Shown in pieces: positions 22,599 through 35,290 of a stretch of 64,000 nucleotides of DNA (within the stretch, counting starts at the first letter, position 1; each line of letters opens with the position of its first letter). A program made the position numbers and the translations under genes. Origin of the DNA: Oopsacas minuta (taxonomy: Eukaryota; Porifera; Hexactinellida; Lyssacinosida; Leucopsacidae); NCBI GenBank assembly GCA_024704765.1, contig JAKMXF010000299.1, forward strand, positions 1,027,353-1,091,352. The letters are read 5' to 3'. Under the pieces are notes generated by a model. It was not told where the DNA came from. It did no database searches and saw only the letters and a list, made by a program, of their open reading frames with translations.

Positions 22599-25164
22599 TA
22601 TGTGTGCAATAAACAAATTATAACTAGTGAGTCAGATTTCATTTTTAGATTATTCGAACAAATGTATCAGTTAGGGAGGAAAAATTGGAGATATTCGATA
22701 GGCTAACACCTACCCTATCGATAACTCATATCAAGCCTGAATCTTTGTAAATCGGATGTCGAAAAAGCAATACGATTTCAGACTCTGGCCTCATATCTTA
22801 CCCAGTCTTTGAAACAAAATGACTTCAACCTGTTCAAAATGTCAGACTAGCCCTTATTTAGTAGTTGTAAAATATTTGCTTACCTTCATAATAATATTAG
22901 AGATGTCCAGGCGAAAGTGGACTTTGGAAAAATGATCGGTTTGAAGAAGGCACATTTATGGACCTCTTCAGGAGTGAGCATAAGTTAACACGTATCTTAC
23001 AAAGGATTGGATTTGCCTGTGATTCATATTTCATCGATTACACTTGTTCTCAATGCCAGCAACATTTTGTCAAATCTAAGGACCTTGAGTACTGAGGACT
23101 AAGATTTACCAGTAATTTATATACGCACTAATGTACTATGATAATTTACTGGCACATATTTTTTAAAATACATTCTTATTCTATAGTCATCCGCAATCAA
23201 ATATTGAAACCAGTATCATGAAAAATATAGCCACACAAGTGTCTCGTGTAAGAAATATGCATATATGCTCATTTTATCTTATTCAGAACATTGGTAGTTA
23301 CATTATTTGTATACTCATAGAGTTTCTTGTCGACGGAAGAGTGTTCACAACAGCAACAACTCAGATTTTAAAAACATTCCACCAATGTTATTCATTGAGA
23401 TAGCGAAAGTAGGACTGTGAGAAATAAATGTCTTAAACTTTCTATCTCTGATTCATTAACTATATACTTACCATTTGTATCATTTTAGGAGACTTGAAAC
23501 AAACTGGTTGTCAGATTATATACATTTATTTCAAGACATTGAAAACAAAGTAGGATTATATTTCCTGTAATTTCATGATATTAATGTTATTAGGTGTTGT
23601 GTTTGAATAGTGATAAAGCGAGTATATTAGCTATAAAAATATAATTTATACAAGTATTATTTCTACAATTATTTTCATACTTGAAATTGTAATAGCATGT
23701 TATTGAATTTATCTAGGTATCAACTCTTCTATTTTTCAATTCATAAAAACATCTAAGTTCATTTCATAATGGAGATTTAAGACTGACCACTGATGGTTAT
23801 ATATAATGGATTGGGAGATCCTCCTCTAGTTAAATATGTAAAAATCAAAGCTGAGAAAAATCTAAGCAATTAGTCTTGTGGGTTAGATATTAGTAGAAAT
23901 ATAGAGATTAGATTATAGTACTGCCATGCATCCATATATGATTATAAAACTCAAATATTATTTATATTTATTAGTTAATTTATCTTGAAACACAATCGCC
24001 TACCTAAACTCTGGCAACTTAAACTATGTTATAAGAAGCTAATTGAAAAGTAGTCTAGATTTTGTTTGTTCTGGCGTATAGATGAGCATGTGTTAAGTGA
24101 AATTCAGTATCAGAATTCGTGTACACTTAGAAAAAACTATGGTAATATAACCATCGGGGTAAACCTGACCAACAGCACAATTCTTGCTCCACTTTTTGAA
24201 TTTATTAAGATTTGAACGGATTTGATCGTAAAAAGCAGGATCTATCTTACAAAGTTGAAAATCGTGAGATTCTTCAAGAACCCCACAATAGAATTATGAG
24301 ACGTACCATTTAGTATTACTTAATTCAATTCGACATCTTGAAATTTGACAGCCCTAGAATTTATGTATTGTTTTAGATATGATAGGATGTAAGCGATTGA
24401 ACATTTCTTTGAATTTGAAGCTTTGAATTAATTAGATTTAAAACACACTCACTAGATTTGATAATAGCCTACTATTCATAAGGCCTAACAGTAAATTTTG
24501 GATTATGGACTTTAGTAGGTTAGCCGATAGTACAAATTCTATTTGAGTTCTATATTGTAGAAACTATGCATTCCTGCCCGATTAAATGTAATGCATATTT
24601 GTAGAGCAACAATTTATCAAGCTTTTTCTGTGCAAATGTTATAGGAATGTGTCAAATATGTGTCTAGTAAGTATTTTTGGTAAATACATCATTCTTTGAA
24701 GCCTTGAAGAAGGATAAATATTGTATCTTTCAACTGAATATATGAAATACCTATACATACGTTTATACAAAATAAGCAAAATTTGTACTACAAAAGTTGG
24801 AAATTTCTTGAATTGCAGTAGAAACAAGGGATGCACATTTTAAGGAAATCCAATTGTAACCCTATAATCATTAAAATTATTAACAAATCAGGATATCAAA
24901 TTTGTAGTAAATTTACGACTTCCCATACCCTTATAATACATTATGATATGATAATTCATACCAATGTAATGGAATAGTAAATATGCCCATATATGGTAAT
25001 TTTCAATAATCCGCAATAATATTCAGAGATATCTTATCAAAATATATTATTAGGGTAAGGGAAGTTCTGTATTTACTACAATTTTGTTATCCTGTTATGC
25101 AAATAATTTCATCGAATTCTATTTGGATATTAAGATATTAAATCTGCTGTATATAGAACACTAT
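22599..25164. other. Long spacer without a recognised gene
   Basis: A short open stretch near 22925-23093 contains CSQCQQHF, reminiscent of half a zinc finger, but has no second half or conserved neighbours. The remainder is AT-rich without family motifs. Confidence 0.35.
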
Positions 25165-25338
25165 TATAGCTTCCCACTGTATATAGTACTATTATGTACA
25201 TCCTTAATTCCTTATAAACAGTATTGACTAGGATCAAGTTTCTTTTATAGTCTAATCTACTACGGGCGTTCAATAAGTAGTCGTTATCAAATTGTAATTC
25301 TAAATTTTTCAAGCATAATTGTGTATTCAGTGATGGAG

Positions 25339-26361
25339 TTACTCAAAGTATTCCCTTTCGTGCTGTAAAACAAATTTCAGCCTTTTTCTAATCGAAAATA
25401 CTTTTTTGTAGTTTTCGGTTGGTACACCTTTCATATACTGGCAAATCGCTGATCTTAACTGAGCTCGACTCTCGAATTTCCTGCCTGATAGGTGTTTCTT
25501 TAGCTTTGGAAACAACCAAAAGTCACAGGGAGCTAGATCTGGCGAGTAGGGAGGGTGATCTAGCTCCACAATCTTCATAGCTTACAACTTTTCTCTAACC
25601 AGCTTTGTCTTGTGCGGTCAGGCGTTATCATGCAATATTCGCAATCCACGAATTCCAGTCCTTGGCCGTCGATTTTTGATAGAGTTTTTCAACCTCTGTT
25701 GGACACTCATTGGTGTAGAAGGAGCCTGTTATTGTTTGGTTTTTGGGGGCACAAATCTGGCACACTGGACCATTGGAATCAAAAAATATATAGCACATAA
25801 CCTTCAGGTCCCGAAAGTCATGTCGAGGGATTAATGGTGGGTCCTGTCCTTTTGCAACCCATACTTTGTTTGCTTCTTTTGATAAAGGCTCAGAATAACG
25901 TACCCAAGTTTCGTCACCTGTTACTATCTCAAATAACCTCCTGGAGTCAGCTCGATCAAACTCAGAGAGCAATTTAGTAGCGCATTGGACCCTCTTTGCT
26001 TTCTGGGCCTGAGTTAGTAATTGCGGCACCCATTGAGGACATATCTTTCGGAATTTCATATTATCATGTACAATAGCTTGAGCAGTTCCCGTTGAGGTCC
26101 CAACCGCATCAGCTATCTCCACAAGCGCGATATGAGGGTCTTCTTCAAGTAACAGGAATACCTCAAGGATATTTTTGTTACTGGCGCTGGAAACTGGTCT
26201 CCCTATTCTTGCCCCATCTTCAATGGACACTTACCTTCACGAAAGCGTCTAGCCCAATCAACAACGGTGGAATATGGAAGTGCTGTATCCTTATAAACTT
26301 CCTCTAAATCTTTGTGGACATCTGTTGGTGAAACTTTGAGCAGTGTTCTGATCTTCATATA
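25339..26361 (-). pseudogene. Mariner (DD34D-type) transposase, frameshifted and cut by Tc1 in its N-terminus
   Basis: From the Tc1 junction leftward: MKIRTLLKVSPTDVHKDLEE and SYSTVVDWARRFREG-like DNA-binding sequence (26203-26361; here PYSTVVDWARRFREG), then GRPVSSAS with the frame 25628-26230. The first catalytic block is VTGDETWVRY (about 25905-25935). LRILHDNA, with the second Asp, lies at about 25610-25635, partly out of frame. The frame 25339-25578 then reads HPPYSPDLAPCDFWLFPKLK, with the third Asp in CDFWLF. The motif set is that of mariner DD34D enzymes, which cut and paste the element at TA. Breaks: the insertion at 26362, a shift near 26210-26230 and a break near 25580-25630. The N-terminal start should lie right of 27708, but I did not place an ATG. 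Confidence 0.87.
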
Positions 26362-27706
26362 CAGGGTGTAACAAATGTATTGTCGTTTTCTAAACTGATT
26401 ATAACTAATCTCAAAATAGCACAAATATTACCGTTTTATTTCTCTATATAGCCTCCTTGCCTTTCTAAAACTTGTGTAACTCGCCTAGGCATACTAGATA
26501 CAATGTTTTGCAAAACATCACCCGATATATTACTCCATGCCTTTTTCAAATTTTTTATTAGTCCGTTAACGGTAGTTGCTTGCTCCAGCTCATCTACCTT
26601 ATCTTTCATGATAGCCCAGAAATTCTCGATTGGATTGAGATGGGGCGAGTTTCCGGGCCACTCAGCTTTATGCCAAAACGCAGGAAGATTATGTTCACAC
26701 CATTCCTGTACCAGTTTAGCCGTGTGAGCAGGTGCCCCGTCTTGCATGAAAATAATCCCAGACATCTCTGAGGTCATAGACCGCTCTAAAACTGCCCCAT
26801 TTTTGGCTCTCCTATGAAAGGCATCTTTGCATGTTCCAGCTAAAATCTTTGTACGGTAGTAATCTCCATTTACAGTTTCTCCTTGAGGTATAATATGCAC
26901 TCAGATAGGGCTTGGTGGGTCATCATGCCCCACACCTGGATTTTGGCTGGAAATTTTACCTTCATACAAGGTTGGATTGAGGCCGCATCCTTGCTCCAAA
27001 CACGGTCATTCTGTCTGTTTGGTGTTTGAAATAATTGAAAGGGAGATTCATCAGACCATAAAATTCTATTCCAATCACCAACTGTCCAATCCTTATGTGT
27101 TTCCGCAAATTTCCTCCGATTTTCCTTCATTTTTATGGTCAAACGAAGCTTTCTCGGTCTTTTATGAGGTTTCACTCCCAAAGACTTACGTAAATACCGA
27201 TGGACAGACATGTGGGAAACATTACAACCACCCCTCGTTAACCTCAAAGCGAGCTTACGCGTTGATTGCCTTCTCTTTCCTAAAGATTTCTTTAACACAA
27301 TTTTGGCAACTCCGTTAATTTTCGGTGGACATCCAGACTTGGGCTTAGATTCCATCGAAAATCCAAGATTATCGCTGAGTCCCCACCTTTGAACAGATCG
27401 AATATTGACGTTGAGTCTTTGAGCAACTGTTTTAGTTCTTTCTCCAGCTTTTAGCATCCCTATTGCCTGAGATCTTAAGGAAGATCCATAATCTTGGACA
27501 TTCATCTCTTATACAATTGAGAATATTTTAAAAATACCAAGAAAAAATCGAAAAGTTGAATACAATAAAAATTGACTGCTATATACTTTGACAATAACAT
27601 GTATCAATACTCTTGAATAAAGGAATCAATGATTAAGGTTGTATAATACTATGTAATGCCAAGCAAATATATCAGTAAATAACGACAATACATTTGTTAC
27701 ACCCTG
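26362..27706 (-). mobile_element. Tc1 element, 1345 bp, nested in the mariner element
   Basis: Ends CAGGGTGTAACAAATGTATT (26362-26381) and its perfect inverse at 27687-27706, flanked by TA (26360-26361 and 27707-27708). The perfect termini and almost intact transposase make it the youngest layer of the nest. Confidence 0.93.
26436..27505 (-). pseudogene. Tc1 (DD34E) transposase, near-intact with one frameshift
   Basis: The N-terminal frame (26870-27505, 211 codons) has a paired-like HTH (LRSQAIGMLKAGERTKTVAQ, RLNVNIRSVQRW), the second DNA-binding part with KPHKRPRKLRL, and the first catalytic block ILWSDESPFQLF. It shifts out of frame near 26880-26900. The second frame (26436-26900) continues HIIPQGETVNGDYY with FMQDGAPAHTAKLVQEWCEH (second Asp) and SPHLNPIENFWAIMKDKV (final Glu), ending GGYIEK near the TIR. 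The two frames overlap by 31 bases, so one indel separates them. All three catalytic residues and both domains are otherwise present. Confidence 0.92.
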
Positions 27707-28005
27707 TATGCTCTCTGCTCAATTTTGAAATCTGTACTTTTTGAAGCCATTAATAATGTTACTATAATAAACTGTCAAAATGTAAATAGGTACAATATTA
27801 GAACGAGACATCAGAATCAAAACGCTTTGCATTATTGAATTCACAATAGATGGATTGTTATTGGAAAATTCAGTTTGATCTGGGTCGAAATATCCCGACT
27901 TACAAAATTTGGAATAACGACTACTTATTGAACGCCCGTAGTACTAAATACACGATAAACTAATTTTTGACATTTGGACTAGGTTTGTTGTTTTTTCATA
28001 GATAT

Positions 28006-28597
28006 TTGTCTATCTATGATATTTGTCTACGTGACTAGGTATTTGTCTATGTGCTAAGAGACTAGCTTCAACTGGGATCTCTAATCGTTCTACATTCTAG
28101 AAAGCAAAAAAGGTTTGGAATATGCGAGATAGTGACGTAGAATGACGTAAAGGTATGTGACGCCAAAATATATGAATATTTTAGACACTATATAATTTTT
28201 TCAATGTAAGAATGAAACATGTAGTCTGAGTTATGAATAAATCTCAAAAATTTGGAAATATTAGAGAAAACACGATATATATATTGTTTCTGACAAACAT
28301 TTCAAGGTGTTGATGATGCAGCAAATGTAAATGTGAGATTTTTGAAATGTTTTGAAAATTAATGGATGAAGACATAATTTCTCAGGTATTTGGAAAATAT
28401 GTTTTTGAAAATCTCAACTTTTCTCGAAAATCTATACTCAAATACCCCTATTTCGATACCGTTGATTCAAGGTTAATTCTTTCACAAGGGGTCCGAACGG
28501 TACACCCGGCTGGTAAACGTAAAGTTTATTCATATTCCTCACCTCTATATAATTTCTATAATTGTTGTTGCTAAGGTATTAGTCGATGTGTTAAACA
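28006..28597. other. Spacer, nothing recognised
   Basis: The 70-codon frame 28362-28574 shows no domain. ATTTGTCTA recurs four times at 28000-28055. Confidence 0.35.
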
Positions 28598-29015
28598 AGA
28601 TCTCGATCCCGATCCCGATCTTAGCTGAAATTATGATCAGCGATCCCGATCAAGATCCGCATTTCAAAACGATCGCGATCCCGATCTCGATCATTTTTTC
28701 CGATCGTTTATGTAATATTCAGGACATATATTTTGATAGTTACATCATTTCTTATGCTAAAAGAAACATAGGTAGAGAATCAACGCATTCTACGAACGAA
28801 TATTACTGATTTTGAACACAAATTTGGAACAATACATAAGTATAAAAATTCAAATGATAGTAGCATTCAAAGTATGCAAAAATGATCGAAAATTTTTGTG
28901 TGCAAAAAAAAGGATCGCGATCTTACATCCGATCCTTAATAAAACAATGTTCGCCGATCGTCGCCAAATGGTCAAAAAAGTATTGTGATCGTGATCGAGC
29001 AATCAATGATCGTAA
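28598..29015. repeat. GATC-clustered repeat, probable non-autonomous element
   Basis: GATCTCGATCCCGATCCCGA and related CGATC/GATCC hexamers are dense at 28598-28710 and again at 28908-29015 (GGATCGCGATC, CGATCGTCGCC, GTGATCGTGATCGAGC), with few in between. Two clusters facing each other about 420 bp apart look like sub-terminal transposase-binding repeats. Exact ends and TSD were not found. Confidence 0.5.
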
Positions 29016-31018
29016 TATCCTAATGCACTAGTTGTTACCCACAGCCTACGAAACTAAAGCCTATCCACGGTCTAGAATTTCATGGACCATGGATTACTTC
29101 AAGTCCATTAAATTTGACTTGCAATTTTGTTTTTATCGGTAAAACAAAATCAGTGCATTTTGGCTCGAATAAATGTATAATTGATGGTTGATAAATAAAA
29201 ATGTCATATTATCCAACTATTACCAGTTCGAAATGACGTTATCTGTTTGGTTAGAAAGGTAAAATGTTGTTAAAATGCACTATTTTAAAGCTCTGATAAA
29301 CGATCACTATTGAGTCCTCGATTCCAGAATTTATATCAGGTGATCTAAGGATGTTTTGTAAAAATTAAAATTTTTGGAATTATTAAGTTGGAAGAAAATT
29401 GTAGTTAACTAGGATCATTGTTTACATACATATAAATTAACAACGATCTCATCTTAAATGTGGCACAATAATATGCTTTTCTGCACCACACCACCCACAG
29501 ACTACCACACGATATTCATAATTAGAATTTTAATCAATATTTAGAAATAATGATCTACGGCTATGAGATAACTATACATAGTTGTATTACCTATAACTAC
29601 GTTTCGGCATATATAGTGGGAATGCGTGGCCGAGATAAAGCTAAGTGTGACATTACAATTCATGATATACTAAATAGTTTTCTGGTAGTTACACTGATTC
29701 AGTTAAATGACTTTAGAGTTTCATTTGCTTTTAGCACATTGATGTTGAGCGTCAAAATTGTTGTTATTGGAGGGAGATTGAGGGGATTACAATAGTATTC
29801 CAACTTCATATATAGCGCGATGTCATTCTGGGATTCTTGGAGTATATCTATTAGTTGAACGCGTATTATTCCCAGACTCTCAAGTTCGCCCTGCTTTTAT
29901 ATACTAAACCATTCTTTAGCATGAGATTTTCAGATTTACTCCTGATCTTTTGTTTTAATGACTCCGATGAAGTTGGTGGATATGGCTTGTAAGTTAGATT
30001 TTGGACAACATACTAGTGAAATTCATCCTCCGAAAGTAAAGAATTAGATTGAATAGAACAAATATAAGTTTGAGAGCTGAAAAGTAGAAAAGATAGTTTA
30101 TCTCTATATAGTATTTACAATTTGGTAAATTCAATTTTACAGAAGCTGTAATAAAATACCTATCTATAACAAATTGACTCTTATATATATCGAAGTCATT
30201 TGTTACAGTTAGTCAATTTTTTACGAAACAGATCTCTTTTACCCCCAGTATGAATATTAAGATTGTTTAAAGCGAATCTTGTTGAAATGTTTTCATATCC
30301 ATATACGTGCCACAAGTGGGACAAGTGGCACATCACTAGAGTAAGGGAACCAGAATGGAATACGTCATGGAAATCTTTGAGATTCTCTAAATTGACTTTT
30401 AAATATTGCATATTAAAAGATTAAGTCAATTTCCCCCTATTATATTCACAAACATAGTTGCGGAATATATTTGATATGTGCCACTTCTGCCATATGTGGC
30501 ACAAATATGAAAATGCCCAATAAGTCAACAAGATTTGTTCTAAACAATTTTTAATATACATACTGGGGTAATACACCCCCATAGAATTCCAATATGCTAT
30601 CAACATTGTTCCATCTCATTTGAATTCTGTGCAATCTGCAATTGAATATATAATTAGCTCATTATCTATTTAAATGAGCAGAGTGTGGCTAGAAAACTAT
30701 AATTGGAATGAAATTCATAGATTTAGTCAGGACAATGTTAACAAACAGAGTAAAATTGTTCTTTAGGGTTGTCTTGTTGGAATATTTCTAAAATGAATAC
30801 TTTACAAGAAGAGTAAAAATATTGTGTCTGCAAGACTACGCCCTTTAATCGTCGATGTACAAAGAAGAATTGGTACGTAATTCTGAAAACTTCATCATAA
30901 ATATTCGCCGATTTTTATCAAAGCCATTGTTAAATATTGAATGCTTTCAACTAATGATGATGAGTCGATTTTCTGTATTATATATTATTGTATGATCTAA
31001 CCAATTTAAAATAGTATA
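29016..31018. other. Long AT-rich spacer, nothing recognised
   Basis: Open frames at 29550-29795, 30196-30411 and 30421-30606 lack family motifs. GTGCCAC/GTGGCAC words recur at 30307-30345 and 30478-30505 without a clear element. Confidence 0.35.
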
Positions 31019-31160
31019 CAGTGCAACCTCGATTTCCCGAACTTGCTCCCTGGCCCTAGTTCCTATTCCACTATGTCTAAACGACCTCGATAATCTGAAT
31101 TTTTATTATCCGAACGCCTTTGACAGGTTTCAACTAGTTCGGACAATCGAGTTTGCAGTG
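31019..31160 (+). mobile_element. Pogo-like MITE, 142 bp, TA target site
   Basis: Left end CAGTGCAACCTCGATTTCCC and inverted right end CACTGCAAACTCGATTGTCC, flanked by TA (31017-31018, 31161-31162). It has an internal TCCGAAC-type repeat and no coding capacity. Confidence 0.75.
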
Positions 31161-31162
31161 TA

Positions 31163-32469
31163 TAGCCCTATAATAGCATAAGGAGCTTGTCTTACAATAA
31201 TCATGGGTGAATATCATATTATGATAATATATTTCAGAAGTTCTAAAATAAACTATAATGGAGTGTTCACTATTTAATTCCTTAAGATAAAATTTACGGC
31301 CTTGAAGTACAAGTTTTTTATTCGATGCCGTGTTTTACACACCAACAAGCTAGTCCAAATATAAACAGAAGATACTAAAGTAAGTTCATTAGTATTAGTA
31401 ATACAGGTAGCACCTATAAGTTGAAACAGCCACTACATTTTACAGATCCCCAAGGTAAATTCACCACCACCTACCCTGTACATCCGATTTTCGCAGCCAG
31501 AGGGAGTATCCATGAGAAGATGTCATTAAGTACAACAATATTCTAGGTATCATCTATACTATATAGTTATATGCATAAATAGACTATTTATGTGTATATG
31601 GCAAATGATTTCAATAATATTTTGAATAGATGACCATCTTTGATGGGAATAAATTGTGTTTCTTCTTCCCCATTTCCCATTAAGTTTTCAACAGCAATTT
31701 TCGCCCGCAAATAATTTCATAACTCGGCCTTTATTCAATCTAGATTCAGAGATTCAACAGTTTGGATAGATCTCAACCTACAGACCATACCGGATCAGCG
31801 TTAAATTTCAAAAGGATCCGACAACTGAACATGTAACAGATCTCTGGGATATACTTTCCCTCTAAAACTGTATTGAAACTTGCCAACTGTACTGATTTGG
31901 CCAGTTATTCCGATTATTTCGTCATATGTACACTTAGTGCTTCACTGTATTTTCGAATTTTTCTACGATCCCCTCCCAAAGTCATGTCAAATCTCGAGAT
32001 GGTTAGTAGTTATGGTATTGTGAAATATAAGTACAGTCAACACCCGGTAACGAATGTTCGAATTAACGGATGACCTCCATTTAAGTTCCAACTTTTCCAC
32101 TGTTACATTGATTGAAATGATCTTTTCGAAAAATGTTATAAAAGCATTCATATCCAGATAATACTTCGATATAGTTGGAGTATAACTAGCTTGTGTAATT
32201 TATGCAAATTTGTGAATTTAAGCAGTTATTTCTATATTCTTGTTCGACTGAATTAATAATCCTGTAACAAGGGCTGGGGTTGGTTAACGGAATTTTGTAG
32301 GTGTTAAACCTTATCAAAAATATTTGTTAACCAGTTAAGCGATGCAATTATTCCCAAATAACAGTAAAGTTTGGTGACTGAAATAGAAAATATAAATACG
32401 TACCATTATATATGCATATTGATTGTAACTTACAAAATGATTTAAATTTGAGAATATGGGCCTAAAATG
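31163..32469. other. Spacer; possible single pogo-like end at 32035
   Basis: CAGTCAACACCCGGTAACGA at about 32035 resembles a pogo-type terminus but no partner was found. No gene was recognised elsewhere. Confidence 0.35.
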
Positions 32470-32812
32470 TAACTACACGAGTGTGAAGTTGGCTGAATAT
32501 TCGACCAGTGTAGTTTAATCATTAATTTGACTAACTCCCCATAGTCAGGATGTAAATTTTTTGACCATTCGAAAAAAGTAATACGGACGTTTCTGAAAAT
32601 GAATTTATATTTATATACTTGAATTTTTTCTAATAAAAATTGGTGCATCTAACGAGCAGTAGTTATCATTTGAATCTAGCATACTGGCATGGATTCTTGC
32701 TATATGGACGTTTATGTGTTTAAAATATGATATTAAAATAGTCAAAACCTTTTGAGATATTTTGGTTTGAAAACTGGCTTGTTAGAATCGAGTCTCTATT
32801 AGATTTGTACCA
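32470..32812 (+). repeat. Dispersed repeat C, copy 1 (inverted copy at 41783-42145)
   Basis: TTGGCTGAATATTCGACCAG, AAATTGGTGCATCTAACGAG (with AAATT/AAAATT variant) and CAGTAGT recur as reverse complements at 41783-42145. Divergence includes frameshifting indels, so it does not behave as coding sequence. Confidence 0.75.
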
Positions 32813-33300
32813 AGCAGACAATTATAATGAAATATCCATTCTTACTATGGTAACGCATACAGATTACTACAATATCAACTGTTTGATGTAATATGAAATA
32901 ATTTGAGAATCTAATTATAGTTTTAATTATTGGTGAATTGATATTCAGTTCAATAAATACGAAAACATTCATTAAAATCACACAATACATCAAAGTATAA
33001 GATTGAATTATCCTAGCATAGTATTGATTTGTAGTGTTACGAGTTGATGGATTTAGTTGTTGTGTACCTCTCAAGTAGGCAGCAGAAGTTATGAATCTAT
33101 AAGGACTCACATTTATATTCTAGGTTAGATTATTTATCTTCACTTTTACTGTTATCAAAGTCTGTTTCTATTGTTCTTACTGGTGCCTTTCATTGTTCAT
33201 TCCTCGTAGGGCGTAACATTATGCTTCAGAGATACGCTATGTTGCAGAGCATTAAAGAAGCGCGCTCCTATTTAATTACAAACAATTAAGAAATTTCAGT

Positions 33301-33793
33301 GTCTGACTGAATGGTGTAAACTGGTGGAAAGTGATGGAATTTCTAAAGATCGACTGAATGGTGGAAAGTGGTGGAAAATAGACTGAATGGGGGAAATCTT
33401 CCTATTATATACTCTACATTATAAGATATCATCACCTTTCTAATATATCTTCGCATTTTGAGTATCGCTCCAACAGGGATGGCCAATTGGCATGGATGTG
33501 CTATGTGCGTATATCCGTTCGTCCACCAATCCTGCAAAATATAATAGACCATATAGGGTACATAGGTACATTTTGAGATGGAGATTTCCACCTACGTTGT
33601 ATAAAATCTTAAACTATGGGATTATCGCACAAAATATAAGTCTCTCATGTTAAGCAAAGTTAGAAGTCATAAATAATAAGGTTATAGCTATTACTAATAT
33701 AAATTAAAATAAGGATTTTTCACCATATTCCACTACTTTCCTCCATTAACTAGATTTTTAAAAATTCCTCCATTTTCGACCATTCAGTCAGAC
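33301..33793 (+). mobile_element. MITE-like element, 493 bp, GTCTGACTGAATGGT termini
   Basis: GTCTGACTGAATGGT (33301-33315) is perfectly inverted at 33779-33793. The similarity continues inwards (GGTGGAA/GGAGGAA, then AAAGTRGTGGAA). GACTGAATGG recurs three times in the left arm (about 33305, 33351, 33380). No target duplication was resolved. Confidence 0.7.
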
Positions 33794-34316
33794 TCCAAAT
33801 TCATCAGTATTTTGTTGACATGGGGTTTTTGTATTATTATGAATAACTCTATTATAGCTAAGCTAAATATAAGGATCATATCTATGAATACATAAATGAG
33901 GGGTAGGACACCAGGAATTCGCCTAAATCTACTTAATTAATGTATTTAAGTAATCCAGAGCCTCAAATACACTGTGTTTTAATTAAAGATTATACATGTG
34001 GGCGGTTTGTTGCTACCTAGAAGCGAGACACAAGTGTATCTACACTCACTACGCCCTCCAAGCATTTCAATATACGTTTATAGAACACAACCAACTCCTG
34101 TTATATCTAACTTCAAAATATGTTCCTCCTGGCCTAAAATAAGAGCTTCAGTTATGAATACATGCTCTGTGAACATCATATATTGAAATTGGCACACAGA
34201 TTTAGCAAACAAATCAAACCTGGGAGATTACTTTACAAAATTACTGCTACTTATATGTAAATTTACCATGAATACTGTCTCTACCCCAAGGCCTGGGGAG
34301 TCCAGAGACTCCAGAA
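33794..34316. other. Spacer, nothing recognised
   Basis: No motif-bearing frames. The 62-codon frame 33998-34186 is unremarkable. Confidence 0.35.
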
Positions 34317-34784
34317 CAGTGCCGTATCCAGGGGAGGGATTTGGACGTTCAAACACCCCCTCGTAACTGGTTTCCAATGAGATATATGATTATTTATAAT
34401 TCGATTTTCCTTAATAACCGCAGAGCTTTTGGAATCTTATTTACAGAATGCCATTCAATTTTCAAAATTACTTTTTTCAACGAGTTTTCCAGACGATTTC
34501 CCAGAAGACTCCAGATTATTGTGTATTAGCAGAGTAATTTGTATTCACTAAATAGTATAAATAATTATGTAACAAAAGCATCACGTTATCTAAAAATAAA
34601 CATCTAAATAACTTTGGTACAGCTTCACAATATTACACTCATCCTACTATATGACTAGAATAGCTGTACATCGATCTTTGAGCGTCTAAGATTCAAAAGG
34701 TTTTCAGGGGGGCTTGACCCCAGACCCCCTTACCGTCGCTCGCTCCAGAGCACCCCATTTACGATAAACCTGGATACGCTACTA
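34317..34784 (+). mobile_element. hAT-like MITE, about 468 bp
   Basis: Left end CAGTGCCGTATCCAGG and inverted right end TAGTAGCGTATCCAGG. The flanks share CAGAA close to both ends (tCCAGAAC / tACAGAAC), a possible imperfect 8-bp target duplication. It contains a GGGGGGCTTGACCCC palindromic run near 34707-34722. Confidence 0.6.
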
Positions 34785-34826
34785 CAGAACCCCAAGGTAT
34801 CCAAGCTTGGCCTTATGTTAGTTTAA

Positions 34827-34990
34827 GTAGACTCTGCTTAACAAGACCACATTGGTACCAGGCCATTTTGACTCGATAAAGCGGAATAAAGGTTTTGGAC
34901 CGATTAATCGGAGTTATTAATACTATTTGTATCGTTCTGCTTCTGGCCAAGTGACCCGATTAAACAATGGCTCTATTAAACATAGTCTAC
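34827..34990 (+). mobile_element. Decayed pogo-like MITE, about 164 bp
   Basis: GTAGACTCTGCTTAACAAGA at the left and the inverted right end GTAGACTATGTTTAATAGAG share the TIR pattern. Internal GACCGATTAATCGGA resembles the sub-repeats of the 21853-22596 element. Confidence 0.5.
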
Positions 34991-35290
34991 AGTAGTTCCA
35001 GACGATGTTCTTTTAACCAGAAAATACATTTACCGCTTATGTCAAAGCAATAACTTCTTACAAAGCCATCAGTTTATTCAATTATCCACAAAATCTAATC
35101 CGGTTAAGAGAGGAACACACATTGGCCCATTTAAGTTTGATATAGCGGAAGTTGAGTGTAGGTTCAATTTTACCAAAAACCAAATAAAAGAACGCATAAA
35201 GTTTACAACGTAGTAGTAATTGGGCTACACACCCGTCAACATATAATCTAATAATTTTGAATTTCTATTGCTAGACTTCTATTGTTGTAC

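Larger units (their letters stand above)
25263..27938 (-). mobile_element. Mariner element (1.33 kb net) containing a nested Tc1 element
   Basis: The left end CGGGCGTTCAATAAGTAGTC and the inverted right end CGGGCGTTCAATAAGTAGTC are identical for more than 20 bases and flanked by TA (25261-25262, 27939-27940). Subtracting the inner Tc1 and its target duplication leaves about 1329 bp, a canonical mariner length. The transposase is on the minus strand. Confidence 0.9.
25165..28005 (+). repeat. Dispersed repeat D, copy split by the mariner/Tc1 nest
   Basis: 25165-25262 and 27941-28005 are the two halves of the repeat seen intact at 19327-19500. The halves meet at the CTAC|TA mariner insertion site. 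Confidence 0.65.

Noticed and set aside
22925-23093. Possible C2H2 zinc-finger exon (CSQCQQHF)
   Set aside because: Only one half-finger is visible, with no His pair and no neighbouring finger.
26977-27392. Plus-strand ORFs within the Tc1 element
   Set aside because: Antisense of the transposase DNA-binding domain.
29550-29795. 81-codon plus-strand ORF
   Set aside because: No recognisable domain or repeat context.
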